NCBI GenBank assembly: GCA_013289695.1
Contig: JABCZK010000010.1
Coordinates: 62,001-126,000 of the forward strand
Source: Acidobacteriota bacterium
Lineage (GTDB): Bacteria > Acidobacteriota > Terriglobia > Acidiferrales > UBA7541
Reading direction: 5' to 3'
Length of the DNA stretch: 64,000 nt
The notes below the pieces were generated by a model. That model saw nothing but the letters and a program-made list of their open reading frames with translations, ran no database searches and was not told the origin of the DNA. The first letter of the stretch is position 1. Each line of letters opens with the position of its first letter. Of the stretch, positions 28,302 to 36,341 are shown in pieces. The position numbers were made by a program, and so were the translations under genes.

Positions 28302-29219
28302 TCAACTCCGATGAGCGGACAGAGCGTTCCTTGAATGACCTAAGGTTTTTAGCGCGAAAGATCTGAAGTTGTCTACGACTGCCGCTCGAACGTGTCTACT
28401 GACAACGATCGCAATTTCAGACATTGGTATCCGGTCGACAATTTCACAGGCAACTACCGAAGCAACGCTATGTTTGACTGCCGATACGGGGAGAATGGCG
28501 ATACCCATGTGCGCATCGACGAGAGAGATCAGCGTTGAGATTTCTGCTGCGGTCTGCGAAACATTCGGAACAATCCTGGCGTCGCCAAGCATCCCGAAGA
28601 TTAGATCGCAGAATCCGGGAGCATAGTTACGCTCATACATCACGAAATCCTCATCCGACACTTCGTTTAGGCGCACCCTTTTCCTTTTTGCCAGTTTATG
28701 GGACGCGGGTACCACGAGTACGAACGGTTCGCGATGCACCGTGACAACATCGAGGGCCGAGTGCCCGCCAATCGGCAGACGCAGAAATCCAATGTCGAGC
28801 GACCCTGTCTCCAGCATCTGCACCTGATCCGCTGTGGTTATAGCGCGCAAAGAGAACTCTACTTCGGGATTCAATTCTCTAAACTGACGAACGATATTGG
28901 GCACAGTCTCTCTTCCCGCGGTTGAAATGAATCCAATCCGCAATCGTCCCAGTTTCCCATTGGCAGCCAGTCTCGCCCTGCGAATCGCTTGCTCCAATTG
29001 TGACAGCGCTGCAGCCGCATCATCGCGAAAGGCGACACCCGCCGCAGTCAGCGTTGTTTTGCGTCGGTTCCTCTCGAAGAGTCTTACGCCGACCTCCTCC
29101 TCAAGAGCTCGTATCTGAAGGCTTAAAGCTGGTTGGCTGAGATGAATTAACTCCGCGGTACGCCCGAAATGCAGCGTCTCGGCGATCGAGAGAAACGAGC
29201 GAATCTGACGAAGCTCCAT
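28302..29219 (-). CDS. LysR-family transcriptional regulator
   Basis: A 305-residue regulator. The N-terminal winged helix is canonical: MELRQIRSFLSIAETLHFGRTAELIHLSQPALSLQIRALEEEVGVRLFERN, here split only for reading. The effector-binding domain (residues 90-295) starts with LRIGFISTAGRETVP and includes LDIGFLRLPIG and MGIAILPVSA. LysR proteins usually control the divergent neighbour with a small-molecule ligand, so its likely targets are the exported metallo-beta-lactamase-fold protein and the alpha/beta hydrolase that start 128 bp away on the other strand. The ligand is unknown. The AT-rich spacer between the divergent genes should contain the operator, but I could not assign a T-N11-A site with confidence. 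Confidence 0.88.
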   Translation of the reverse strand: MELRQIRSFLSIAETLHFGRTAELIHLSQPALSLQIRALEEEVGVRLFERNRRKTTLTAAGVAFRDDAAAALSQLEQAIRRARLAANGKLGRLRIGFISTAGRETVPNIVRQFRELNPEVEFSLRAITTADQVQMLETGSLDIGFLRLPIGGHSALDVVTVHREPFVLVVPASHKLAKRKRVRLNEVSDEDFVMYERNYAPGFCDLIFGMLGDARIVPNVSQTAAEISTLISLVDAHMGIAILPVSAVKHSVASVVACEIVDRIPMSEIAIVVSRHVRAAVVDNFRSFALKTLGHSRNALSAHRS

Positions 29220-29347
29220 ACATTTATCTTATTTGCGAATCCTATCACAGACAATAAAACAAACAATGTCCTCAATCACAGCCCGAAGTATCCAACCGGG
29301 TGTGGTAAAGGAGTAGTTCGATGCCACCAAAGGAAGGACTAAAGAAA

Positions 29348-30376
29348 ATGAAATTCGAATTTCTACAGAAGCAAACCTCACGCCGCGAAATGTTGCGAGG
29401 TTCGGCTACTCTGACCGGCAGCGCCTTTCTGGCGCACCTCTTTCCCGCGACGCTGCTCCGCGGCTCTGCGATGGAACATGCGCAACGAGCACCTTCGCCG
29501 GCCGCCCTGCTCGCGAGCATGCGCGCCAAGTTCAACGCCGTTCCCATGGAAACGCAAGAGCTTGCCGACAATATCACTATGTTCGACGGTCCTGGCGGAG
29601 CCGTGACAGTACTCAACGGCCCCGACGGCAAATTCGTTGTGGACACTTTCGTTGCACTCGCCTGGCCCAGGCTCAGAGAAGCTCTCGATGGCCTTGGCAG
29701 CGCACCGGTGAAAAACGTCATCGACACCCACTGGCACTTCGACCATACCGATAACAATGCGCAGCTCCACGCCGCAGGAGCAACGGTCCTTGCGCACGAA
29801 AACACTAAGAAGCGCATGTCCGAGCCGCATGATCTGCCGGTCTTGTATAGAGGAGCAGACGGCGCGCTCGCCGGCTTGCATTTCGACCCCTCGCCCGCGG
29901 AGGCCTTGCCGCAGCAGATCTTCGCTACCAGTTACCAGTTGGAAGCCAATGGCGAGACACTCGCGCTCCAACACGTTCCTCCCGCGCATACGGATTCGGA
30001 TATCTACGTTCATTTTCAAGAAGCCAATGTGATTTCGATGGGCGACCTGTTTTTCAACGGCATGTATCCCTACATCGACCCCGGTACGGGCGGCAGTATC
30101 GACGGCATGATCGCCGCAGCCGACAAAATTCTCTCGCTCGCCGACAATCACACCAAGATTGTTGCGGGGCACGGCCCGCTCGGCAGCAAAGCGGACCTGA
30201 CGAAATCGCGGGACATGCTTATCACTTCTCGCGATCGCGTTCAGAGATTGAAGTCCGCAGGAAAATCCGCCCTGGAAGCCGTCGCGGAGCAGCCGTTTGC
30301 CGATCTCGACTCCGTGTGGAGCAATGGCATCATCAACAGCGAGCAGTGGGTCCAAATCGTGTATTTGACCCTCTGA
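29348..30376 (+). CDS. Exported metallo-beta-lactamase-fold hydrolase (Tat-type signal)
   Basis: A 342-residue MBL-fold protein. The N-terminus SRREMLRGSATLTGSAFLAHLF is a twin-arginine signal, suggesting export of a folded, metal-loaded enzyme. The zinc motif HxHxDH is at residues 128-133 (DTHWHFDHTDN). Later metal ligands are likely in HVPPAHTDSD, SMGDLFFNGMYP and VAGHGPLG. The fold and layout match periplasmic MBL hydrolases of unknown substrate rather than classical beta-lactamases. The gene opens an operon with the alpha/beta hydrolase (61 bp downstream) and is divergent from the LysR gene. The ATG at 29348 was chosen over 29321 because it places the Arg-Arg motif near the N-terminus. 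Confidence 0.82.
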   Translation: MKFEFLQKQTSRREMLRGSATLTGSAFLAHLFPATLLRGSAMEHAQRAPSPAALLASMRAKFNAVPMETQELADNITMFDGPGGAVTVLNGPDGKFVVDTFVALAWPRLREALDGLGSAPVKNVIDTHWHFDHTDNNAQLHAAGATVLAHENTKKRMSEPHDLPVLYRGADGALAGLHFDPSPAEALPQQIFATSYQLEANGETLALQHVPPAHTDSDIYVHFQEANVISMGDLFFNGMYPYIDPGTGGSIDGMIAAADKILSLADNHTKIVAGHGPLGSKADLTKSRDMLITSRDRVQRLKSAGKSALEAVAEQPFADLDSVWSNGIINSEQWVQIVYLTL

Positions 30377-30437
30377 GGCCTCGGTGAACGATCCCGGACG
30401 AACTAACCAGAACGTGACAAAACAAAAGGAGCCACAA

Positions 30438-31241
30438 ATGAGTAATTCGATAAAGCCTACACGAGGAGTACGACGAATCTCACGTTCCGTCTGCATCGGT
30501 TTGACACTGTTGAACTGCGGGGTTCTGTCAGCGCAGAACCAAGCGCATGGCGTTCGAAATATTGTTCTGGTTCACGGCGCCTGGGCAGATGGTTCAGGGT
30601 GGAAAGGTGTCTACGACATTCTTGTCAAGGATGGCTATAACGTCAGCATCGTCCAAGAGCCGGAGACGTCCTTCCAGGATGATGTGGCTGCCACAAAGCG
30701 CGTCCTCGCTCTTCAAGACGGGCCGAGCATTCTTGTCGCGCATAGCTATGGGGGAGCCGTAATTACGGAAGCGGGCACCCGTCCATCGGTTGTCGGACTG
30801 GTGTACGTCGCAGCCCACATGCCGGATTCCGGCGAGAAGGAGTCAGAGGACGGAAAGCGCTTTCCGAGCGACCTCGCCAAATCGGGCGCCATAAAGAAAA
30901 CGCCGGACGGCTTCACCTATATCGACCCGGCCCAATTCCATGAATTGTTCGCAGCTGACCTTCCCGACGACCAAGCCGAATTCATGGCGCACTCACAGGT
31001 GCTCAACTTTGCGGACAATTTCTCAGCGACGATTACTACGGCTGCCTGGAGAACCAAACCGAGCTGGATGCTGGTGGCGGGGAGCGATCGAACCATCAGC
31101 CCGGACCTGGAACGTTGGTACGCCAAGCGGGCCAAGAGCCACACCGTCGAAGTCGCAGGCGCAAGCCACTCAGTCTACGTCTCCCATCCCAAGGAAGTTG
31201 CAGATGTAATTGAGAGTGCAGCACGTGCGGTCTCGAAGTAG
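30438..31241 (+). CDS. Exported alpha/beta hydrolase
   Basis: A 267-residue protein with a signal sequence (RISRSVCIGLTLLNCGVLSAQ) and an alpha/beta-hydrolase core. The oxyanion motif is VLVHGAWADGSGW; the nucleophile is Ser103 in LVAHSYGGAVI; the acid is probably Asp in LVAGSDRTISP and the base His in AGASHSVYVSHP. It resembles the small EstC/salicylate-esterase-like group often annotated only as alpha/beta hydrolase. The ATG at 30438 has AGGAG seven bases upstream. It follows the MBL-fold gene in what is probably one LysR-controlled unit. Together they suggest hydrolysis of an extracytoplasmic ester or lactone, which is inference. Confidence 0.85.
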   Translation: MSNSIKPTRGVRRISRSVCIGLTLLNCGVLSAQNQAHGVRNIVLVHGAWADGSGWKGVYDILVKDGYNVSIVQEPETSFQDDVAATKRVLALQDGPSILVAHSYGGAVITEAGTRPSVVGLVYVAAHMPDSGEKESEDGKRFPSDLAKSGAIKKTPDGFTYIDPAQFHELFAADLPDDQAEFMAHSQVLNFADNFSATITTAAWRTKPSWMLVAGSDRTISPDLERWYAKRAKSHTVEVAGASHSVYVSHPKEVADVIESAARAVSK

Positions 31242-31495
31242 GCGGGAGTGCGGGTTCAGACGCCAGTCGATCCACGACCACAGCTGGCTGATTAGCCGAC
31301 AACGTCAGCTAATCAGCCGGCACGTAAGTCTTTTTTTTTCTGGCATCAGTGTAGCCTCGCGGACGCCGTTAATGCTTGCTGGACGCGTGAGCTTGCTGTG
31401 GAAAACTCTGAAAACGGACGCGATTCTCAACGGATTTTAACGTGACCGCAATGCGCGCACTATAGAGGCTTTGTAGGCTCTCGCCGGAGGTAACA

Positions 31496-33229
31496 ATGAA
31501 AAAGACAGTTGCTATACTTTTCCTCGCACTCGCCTGCTCGGTAGGCACCGCAATCGCCCAAGACGATAGCTCCCAATCAAACAACCAAGACGGTAACTCC
31601 GAAAAAAGCCACATCAAACGTGTTCTGCTGGTTAGCGTTGACGGTATGCACGCTGTTGATCTCGCGAACTGTGCGAACGGCGTCAGCATCGTCAACAATG
31701 GCGCACCCTATTGCCCGGAACTTGCTGCTCTCGCTAAGACGGGTATCAATTACGTTGCCGCCAGCACGTCAAAAACCTCCGATTCCTTTCCGGGCCTGAC
31801 CGCGATCGTCACCGGCGGAAGCCCGGCCCTCACCGGCGTGTACTACGATGTCGCTTATTCCCGGAATTTCGACGCCCCAACGATAACCACCGGCAACGGC
31901 CTCGGCGCTGGCCCGTGTACGGCTGGCACGGCTCCCACGGGCACCACCACCGAGTATGAAGAGGGTATTGACCTCGACAAGACGAAGTTGAACGGCGGCG
32001 CGCCCGGTGCGTCGCTGACGGACGGTGGCCTTGCCTCCATCGACCCCAAGAAGCTGGTCCGCGACCCGAGCAATGGCTGCAAACCGGTTTATCCATGGGA
32101 ATTTGTCCGCGCCAACAGCATTTTCAGCGTCATTCACCAGGCGGGCGGATATACGGCATGGTCCGACAAGCACCCCGCGTACATCTCCGTCGCTTCCGGC
32201 CTCGGTCCCACTGCTGTTGACGACTTCTACGGACCGGAAATTAACTCCAGCGTCATCGCCCTTCCCGGTGTCACAACGCCAACCGGACTTTCCTGCTCCT
32301 CAATCCCCGACCCAGGCTCGGACCTGACTGCCTGGACGAACAGTTTTCAGAACATTCAATGCTACGACACGCTGAAGGTCAATGCGATCCTCAACGAGAT
32401 CGATGGGAAGAACCACCTGGGAAACAAGAAGACCCAGGTTCCCACGATCTTCGGCATGAACTTTCAGGCCCTTAGCGTGGGCCAGAAGCTCGTTGAGAGC
32501 AGCAACAGCGTGACCGGCGGATATTTGGACGCCGCTGGCACACCCACCGCCGCGCTGCTGGGCGAATTCAAGTTCGTGGACGCCTCCATTGGGGCTTGGG
32601 TCAAAGAGCTGAAGGGAAGGGGGCTTTACGATTCGACCTTGATCGTGATCACCGCCAAGCACGGCCAGTCGCCTATCGATCCGAACCGCTACGTCTCGCA
32701 ACTCATCAACGGCACTTCACCCGTCACTCTACTTTCCAATGCTGGATTCATTCCCTTCTCTGAATCTACCAACAACCCCACCGGCATTGGACCGACCGAA
32801 GATGACGTCTCGCTGATCTGGCTGAACAATTCCTCTGATACTCTGGCGAGCGTCAAAATCCTCGAAGATAACGCCTCCGCCGCCGGAATCGAACTCGGCC
32901 AGATTTACTATGGCCCGGCGCTTTCGATTAACTACAACGATCCGACCGTGGACCCACGCACGCCGGACATTATCGTCACCCCGAACGTCGGCGTTACTTA
33001 CTCCGGCAGCACCGCGAAACTGGCCGAGCACGGCGGGTTCGCCCATGACGACACGAACGTCATTCTGCTGCTGTCTGCTTCGGGCTTCCAACCCAGGACG
33101 ATTCGCGAGGCAGTCGGAACGGCACAGGTCGCGCCTACCATCCTCGAAGCGTTGGGTATCAGCCCTGCGGCGCTCCTTGCCGTTCGTGTTGAGGGAACGA
33201 GCGTTCTCCCGGCGGTTCAAGTCAAGTAA
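31496..33229 (+). CDS. Exported type I phosphodiesterase / nucleotide pyrophosphatase-family protein
   Basis: A 577-residue protein with a classic signal peptide (MKKTVAILFLALACSVGTAIAQ). It belongs to the alkaline phosphatase superfamily. The first metal-binding Asp is in VLLVSVDGMHAVD. The nucleophile region is STSKTSDSFPGLTAIVTGGSP, where a Thr or Ser would be phosphorylated. Further metal ligands are in VITAKHGQSPID and HGGFAHDDTNVILLLS. It should hydrolyse phosphodiesters or phosphomonoesters outside the cytoplasm; the substrate is unclear. A good ribosome site (GGAGG) precedes the ATG. A T-rich hairpin terminator follows at 33260. A decayed inverted relative lies just beyond (33311-33496). 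Confidence 0.85.
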   Translation: MKKTVAILFLALACSVGTAIAQDDSSQSNNQDGNSEKSHIKRVLLVSVDGMHAVDLANCANGVSIVNNGAPYCPELAALAKTGINYVAASTSKTSDSFPGLTAIVTGGSPALTGVYYDVAYSRNFDAPTITTGNGLGAGPCTAGTAPTGTTTEYEEGIDLDKTKLNGGAPGASLTDGGLASIDPKKLVRDPSNGCKPVYPWEFVRANSIFSVIHQAGGYTAWSDKHPAYISVASGLGPTAVDDFYGPEINSSVIALPGVTTPTGLSCSSIPDPGSDLTAWTNSFQNIQCYDTLKVNAILNEIDGKNHLGNKKTQVPTIFGMNFQALSVGQKLVESSNSVTGGYLDAAGTPTAALLGEFKFVDASIGAWVKELKGRGLYDSTLIVITAKHGQSPIDPNRYVSQLINGTSPVTLLSNAGFIPFSESTNNPTGIGPTEDDVSLIWLNNSSDTLASVKILEDNASAAGIELGQIYYGPALSINYNDPTVDPRTPDIIVTPNVGVTYSGSTAKLAEHGGFAHDDTNVILLLSASGFQPRTIREAVGTAQVAPTILEALGISPAALLAVRVEGTSVLPAVQVK

Positions 33230-33259
33230 CCTGTCGGCAACAGGCGGCTCAATCAAAAG

Positions 33260-33292
33260 CGGGCGCTCCTTTCGTGGGCGCCCGTTTTCTTG
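33260..33292 (+). terminator. Rho-independent terminator after the phosphodiesterase gene
   Basis: The 5' arm CGGGCGC and the 3' arm GCGCCCG form a GC-rich hairpin around TCCTTTCGTGG, followed by TTTTCTT. It begins 31 bases past the stop codon. Confidence 0.8.
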
Positions 33293-33310
33293 CTGGTCAA
33301 TTCCGGAGGC

Positions 33311-33496
33311 GCACCCCAGTAACTCGGGGGATCCTGGTTCCTCCACGTCGCCGATTCCCTTGAAGCAATTGATGAAGTCCAGCGCATGCGTGCCATCGAT
33401 GCTGATTAGCAGGACGTGACGAATGCAATGCCCGCCGTGGTCACCGTCTTGCGCGTGCGCGATCAAAACCATTGCAGCAACCAGCAATAGGTCATG
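33311..33496 (-). pseudogene. Decayed N-terminal fragment of a phosphodiesterase like that at 31496
   Basis: On the minus strand the bases encode a signal-like LLLVAAMVLIAHAQ and then RHVLLISIDGTHALDFINCFKG and GSPELLGCAS. This matches KRVLLVSVDGMHAVDLANCANG and CPELAALAK of the intact neighbour. The similarity stops after about 62 residues and the frame runs on into unrelated sequence. It lies tail to tail with the intact gene, so it is a remnant of an inverted duplication or a related gene. Confidence 0.7.
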
Positions 33497-33817
33497 GGCG
33501 GGTCGCACACCCTTCCGCACCACCAAAACGAAAGCCGTTGAACTTCCGCGTGCCGCACTCTCCCCTGCCTGCCGCAGGCAGGCCGCAGTCGAGAGCGCGG
33601 GTTTAGAGTTTGCGGAAAAATGAACATAGGCCAAGATCTTGACGTTGTGAATCGCCCCACCGGGCGATTCACCCTGAGAATCCGCCTGTGGCGGATTCGA
33701 AGGGTTGGCGCCGCAGCGCGATTCATCCTGAGATCCTCCCGCGGCAGGCAGGCCCGCGATGCGGGATCGAAGGGTAGCGGCCAGCTTTAGAGTTTGTGTG
33801 GCAACTCAGGATTCTTT

Positions 33818-33955
33818 GTGGGTCGTGGCTTTAGCCACGACATAAACGCAACAAAGTCAGCGCGGTTTCACAGATTGCGGAAAAAATCGATCTTTTAGGG
33901 GGTCGGAGCTTTAGCTCCGACAATAAGTGCTTGGCGTGCAGCGGGCTTTAGCCCC
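33818..33955. repeat. Mosaic of palindromic intergenic repeats (second copy)
   Basis: The units match those at 25671-25845 in the same order: GTGGGTCGTGGCTTTAGCC, then the perfect palindrome GTCGGAGCTTTAGCTCCGAC at 33902-33921, then AATAAGTGCTTGGC and GCGGGCTTTAGCCCC. The rest of 33500-33981 holds no gene that I can support. Confidence 0.7.
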
Positions 33956-33981
33956 TGAGGAGATGGTCTGCGCCTGTGGAA

Positions 33982-35352
33982 TTAATTGGCGGGCTTCACC
34001 GCATCCATCAACCAAAAAAACCCCTCCGCCAGCGTGGGGTGGATGTACACCGCGCCCTTCAGCACTGTGTATGGCGCGTCCGCCAGAATCATGGCGCCAA
34101 GGATCTGCACTGTCTCTCCGCCTTCGCTTCCCAAAATCGCCGCGCCCAGAATGCGATCGTTCTGCGCGTCCACGATGATTTTCATCAGTCCCGCGGTTTC
34201 GTCGCGTTCAATCGCGCGCGAAACGGTGGACATCGGAGCCGTGCCCATCTTGAATTTGCGTCCCGAGGCGCGCGCCTCGGCTTCGGTAATGCCCACGCGT
34301 CCCAACTGCGGGTCGGTGAAAAGCGCGTAGGGCAGATAGCGGTTTTCGATGCTGAGATTTTTTCCTTCGATCATGTTCGCGTAAACAATTTGATAATCAT
34401 TGTAGGAAATGTGCGTGAACGCCGGGCCGCCCTTCACGTCGCCCAGCGCCCAAACGCCCGGAACATTTGTTTCCAGCCGTCCGTTCACCTTCACATAGCC
34501 ACGCGCGTCGGCCGTGACGCCGGCCGCTTCCAGGCCCAGGTCGTCCGTGTTCGGCTTGCGTCCCGTGGCAACGAGCAGGTGCGAGCCTTGCACAGTCTCG
34601 GTCGCTCCGCCGGATTCCACGGTGAGCGCAATCCCGCCATTACGATTCTCGACGCGCTTCGTCGCCGCATTCACCCGGAACGTGACGCCCTCCGACTCCA
34701 GCGCCTGCTGCAGCGCCGACGCGATGTCCAGATCTTCGCGCGGCATGATGCGTCCGCCATTGTGCACGATCGTCACGCGGCTGCCGAAGCGGCGAAACAT
34801 TTGCCCGAATTCCAGCCCGATGTAACCTCCGCCGAGCACCAGCAAATGTTCCGGCACCGCCTGCAGCTCCATGACCGTGGCGTTGGTGAGAAACGGAACC
34901 GCGTCAATCCCGGGAATTTTCGGAATCGCGGGGCGCGTCCCGCTATCAATGAAGATTTTCTCGCTCTCGAAGAGTTCCGCGCCTACTTGCACTTGGTGCG
35001 GCCCCGTGAATTTCGCATGCCCGCGTATCAATTTTACGTTCGGCCTCGCGTCCACCCGTGCCTGCACGCCCCCGCGCCCTTTTTGCACCACTTGATTCTT
35101 ACGGGCCACAACCGCAGGCATGTCCACGGCGACGTCGCTTGCACGCACGCCCCACCGCGCTGCATCGCGCGCGTAGTGCGCCACCTGCGCCGAGGCCACC
35201 ATCGTTTTCGTCGGCGTGCAGCCGGTGTTGATGCAGCTGCCGCCCAATTCGGCGCGCTCGATCAGCGCCACTTTCCAGCCCAAATCGGCCAGCGCAACAG
35301 AAAGTGGATTGGCCGCCTGCCCGGAGCCGATCGCGATCGCGTCGAATTTCAT
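33982..35352 (-). CDS. MerA-like pyridine nucleotide-disulfide oxidoreductase
   Basis: A 456-residue flavoprotein. The FAD motif is AIAIGSGQAANPLSVAL and the redox disulfide GGSCINTGCTPTK is complete, unlike the transhydrogenase at 4262. The NAD(P) motif LVLGGGYIGLEFGQMF is near residue 175, and the FAD-binding GVWALGDVKGGPAFTH near 300. It resembles mercuric reductase and its housekeeping relatives, but it has no N-terminal HMA domain and no C-terminal Cys-Cys pair, so mercury reduction is unlikely. The C-terminal dimer interface contains AVYIHPTLAEGF, with the catalytic His-Pro followed by Glu. It probably reduces an unknown disulfide or quinone. There is no operon partner; the small 85-residue gene is divergent. 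Confidence 0.85.
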   Translation of the reverse strand: MKFDAIAIGSGQAANPLSVALADLGWKVALIERAELGGSCINTGCTPTKTMVASAQVAHYARDAARWGVRASDVAVDMPAVVARKNQVVQKGRGGVQARVDARPNVKLIRGHAKFTGPHQVQVGAELFESEKIFIDSGTRPAIPKIPGIDAVPFLTNATVMELQAVPEHLLVLGGGYIGLEFGQMFRRFGSRVTIVHNGGRIMPREDLDIASALQQALESEGVTFRVNAATKRVENRNGGIALTVESGGATETVQGSHLLVATGRKPNTDDLGLEAAGVTADARGYVKVNGRLETNVPGVWALGDVKGGPAFTHISYNDYQIVYANMIEGKNLSIENRYLPYALFTDPQLGRVGITEAEARASGRKFKMGTAPMSTVSRAIERDETAGLMKIIVDAQNDRILGAAILGSEGGETVQILGAMILADAPYTVLKGAVYIHPTLAEGFFWLMDAVKPAN

Positions 35353-35556
35353 TTCGTTCCCCCCGTGCCGCTTGGATGCTTCCGCGCCCCAAGTGTACTC
35401 AACTTCTCGCGATGTGGCATGGCGTCGAATGGAAAAAAGGGTCTTGCGGGCGGATGCGCCCCCACCCTTTCGCGTCCCGTTTCCGCACTTGAGTCAAGGA
35501 AACTCGCGCAAAAAAATGCATCCCGATTTTTGCCGCTCCAAATTAGAATCGATCCC

Positions 35557-35814
35557 ATGGCCAGGGGATGGGAAAGCAAGGCAGTGGAAAGTCAGGTCCA
35601 GGAATTCCAGTCGAAAGAGGACCGCGAGAACAAAAAGCAAGTCTCGCAGGACCAGATTGAAACGCGCCGCAAGCGAGGGGTGCTGCTGCTATCGCGCGCG
35701 CGCGTCGAAAGACAATTGCAGTCGAGCCAGGGTCCGCGTTACCGCGAACAACTGGAGCGCGCGCTCGCCGATCTCGATGCCCAGCTCGCGCAACTCCCCA
35801 CCGAAGCGAAGTGA
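35557..35814 (+). CDS. Small charged helical protein, unknown function
   Basis: I do not recognise this 85-residue protein. It starts MARGWESKAVESQVQEFQSK and is rich in Glu, Arg, Lys and Gln, with heptad-like spacing of Leu and Val in LLLSRARVERQLQSS and YREQLERALADLDAQLAQL. It is predicted to be mostly helix or coiled coil and has no signal peptide. A longer frame runs upstream, but that part is antisense to the MerA-like gene. Start and reality are moderate. Confidence 0.55.
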   Translation: MARGWESKAVESQVQEFQSKEDRENKKQVSQDQIETRRKRGVLLLSRARVERQLQSSQGPRYREQLERALADLDAQLAQLPTEAK

Positions 35815-35842
35815 ACGGCGAAGGAGCGCGCCGCGCACGCGT

Positions 35843-36301
35843 TCAAGTGGCTATCGGCAGACTGATCGTAAGATGCTTGTCATATTTTCCGCCGCTCATG
35901 ACGGTCACTTCCGTCGGGTCAAAGCCAGGTTTGCTGAGCTGAAGATAGTACGTTCCCTGCGGCAGGCTGCTAAAGCGAAACGCGCCCTGCGCATCCGTTG
36001 CAGTTTTTTGAATCGTGGTTACAAACTTCGAATCCATTCGTTCCACATCCACACCGGGAATCTCCGCTCCAGACGGATCGATGATTGTTCCCGCAACGTT
36101 CCTCGCATGAAACGGCTGTTCGATGCGGACTAGCTGCAGTTGCGGCAGAGAGCCTTCATCATCCATGGTTTTCACAACCGGAATTGCGGAAATTTCAAAC
36201 GCGAAATGAAATATGACCGCCGCGCAGAACAGGGAGTTGACGAAAACCTTCACGGGACCCACAGGTCGACTCCGTGCGTTCTGACCATCTGATCGCTCCA
36301 T
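35843..36301 (-). CDS. Exported small CarboxypepD_reg-domain protein
   Basis: A protein of about 152 residues from the Met at 36301. The N-terminus has a basic segment and a hydrophobic stretch (VFVNSLFCAAVIFHFAFEIS), probably a signal or anchor. Residues 65-150 form one carboxypeptidase-regulatory beta-sandwich: VAGTIIDPSGAEIPGVDV, then GAFRFSSLPQGTYYLQLSKPGF. This fold often serves as a carrier or spacer domain in Acidobacteria. It is transcribed in the same direction as the MBL-PilZ gene, 40 bp downstream of its stop. An in-frame Met at 36397 would overlap that gene. Confidence 0.65.
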   Translation of the reverse strand: MERSDGQNARSRPVGPVKVFVNSLFCAAVIFHFAFEISAIPVVKTMDDEGSLPQLQLVRIEQPFHARNVAGTIIDPSGAEIPGVDVERMDSKFVTTIQKTATDAQGAFRFSSLPQGTYYLQLSKPGFDPTEVTVMSGGKYDKHLTISLPIAT

Positions 36302-36341
36302 ACGGGCATGAGTCGTGCGGACCGCACGGCGCGGTTCGCAG

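Noticed and set aside
33311-33634. Intact second phosphodiesterase gene
   Set aside because: Only about 62 residues align; the metal-binding half is missing, so it was listed as a pseudogene.
33982-35352. Mercuric reductase
   Set aside because: The redox disulfide is present, but there is no N-terminal HMA domain and no C-terminal Cys-Cys pair, and no mer genes are nearby.
33976-35556. Very long forward open frame opposite the MerA-like flavoprotein
   Set aside because: It is antisense to a gene with full FAD, NAD and redox motifs. Only the last 85 codons, beyond that gene, were kept as a separate small protein.
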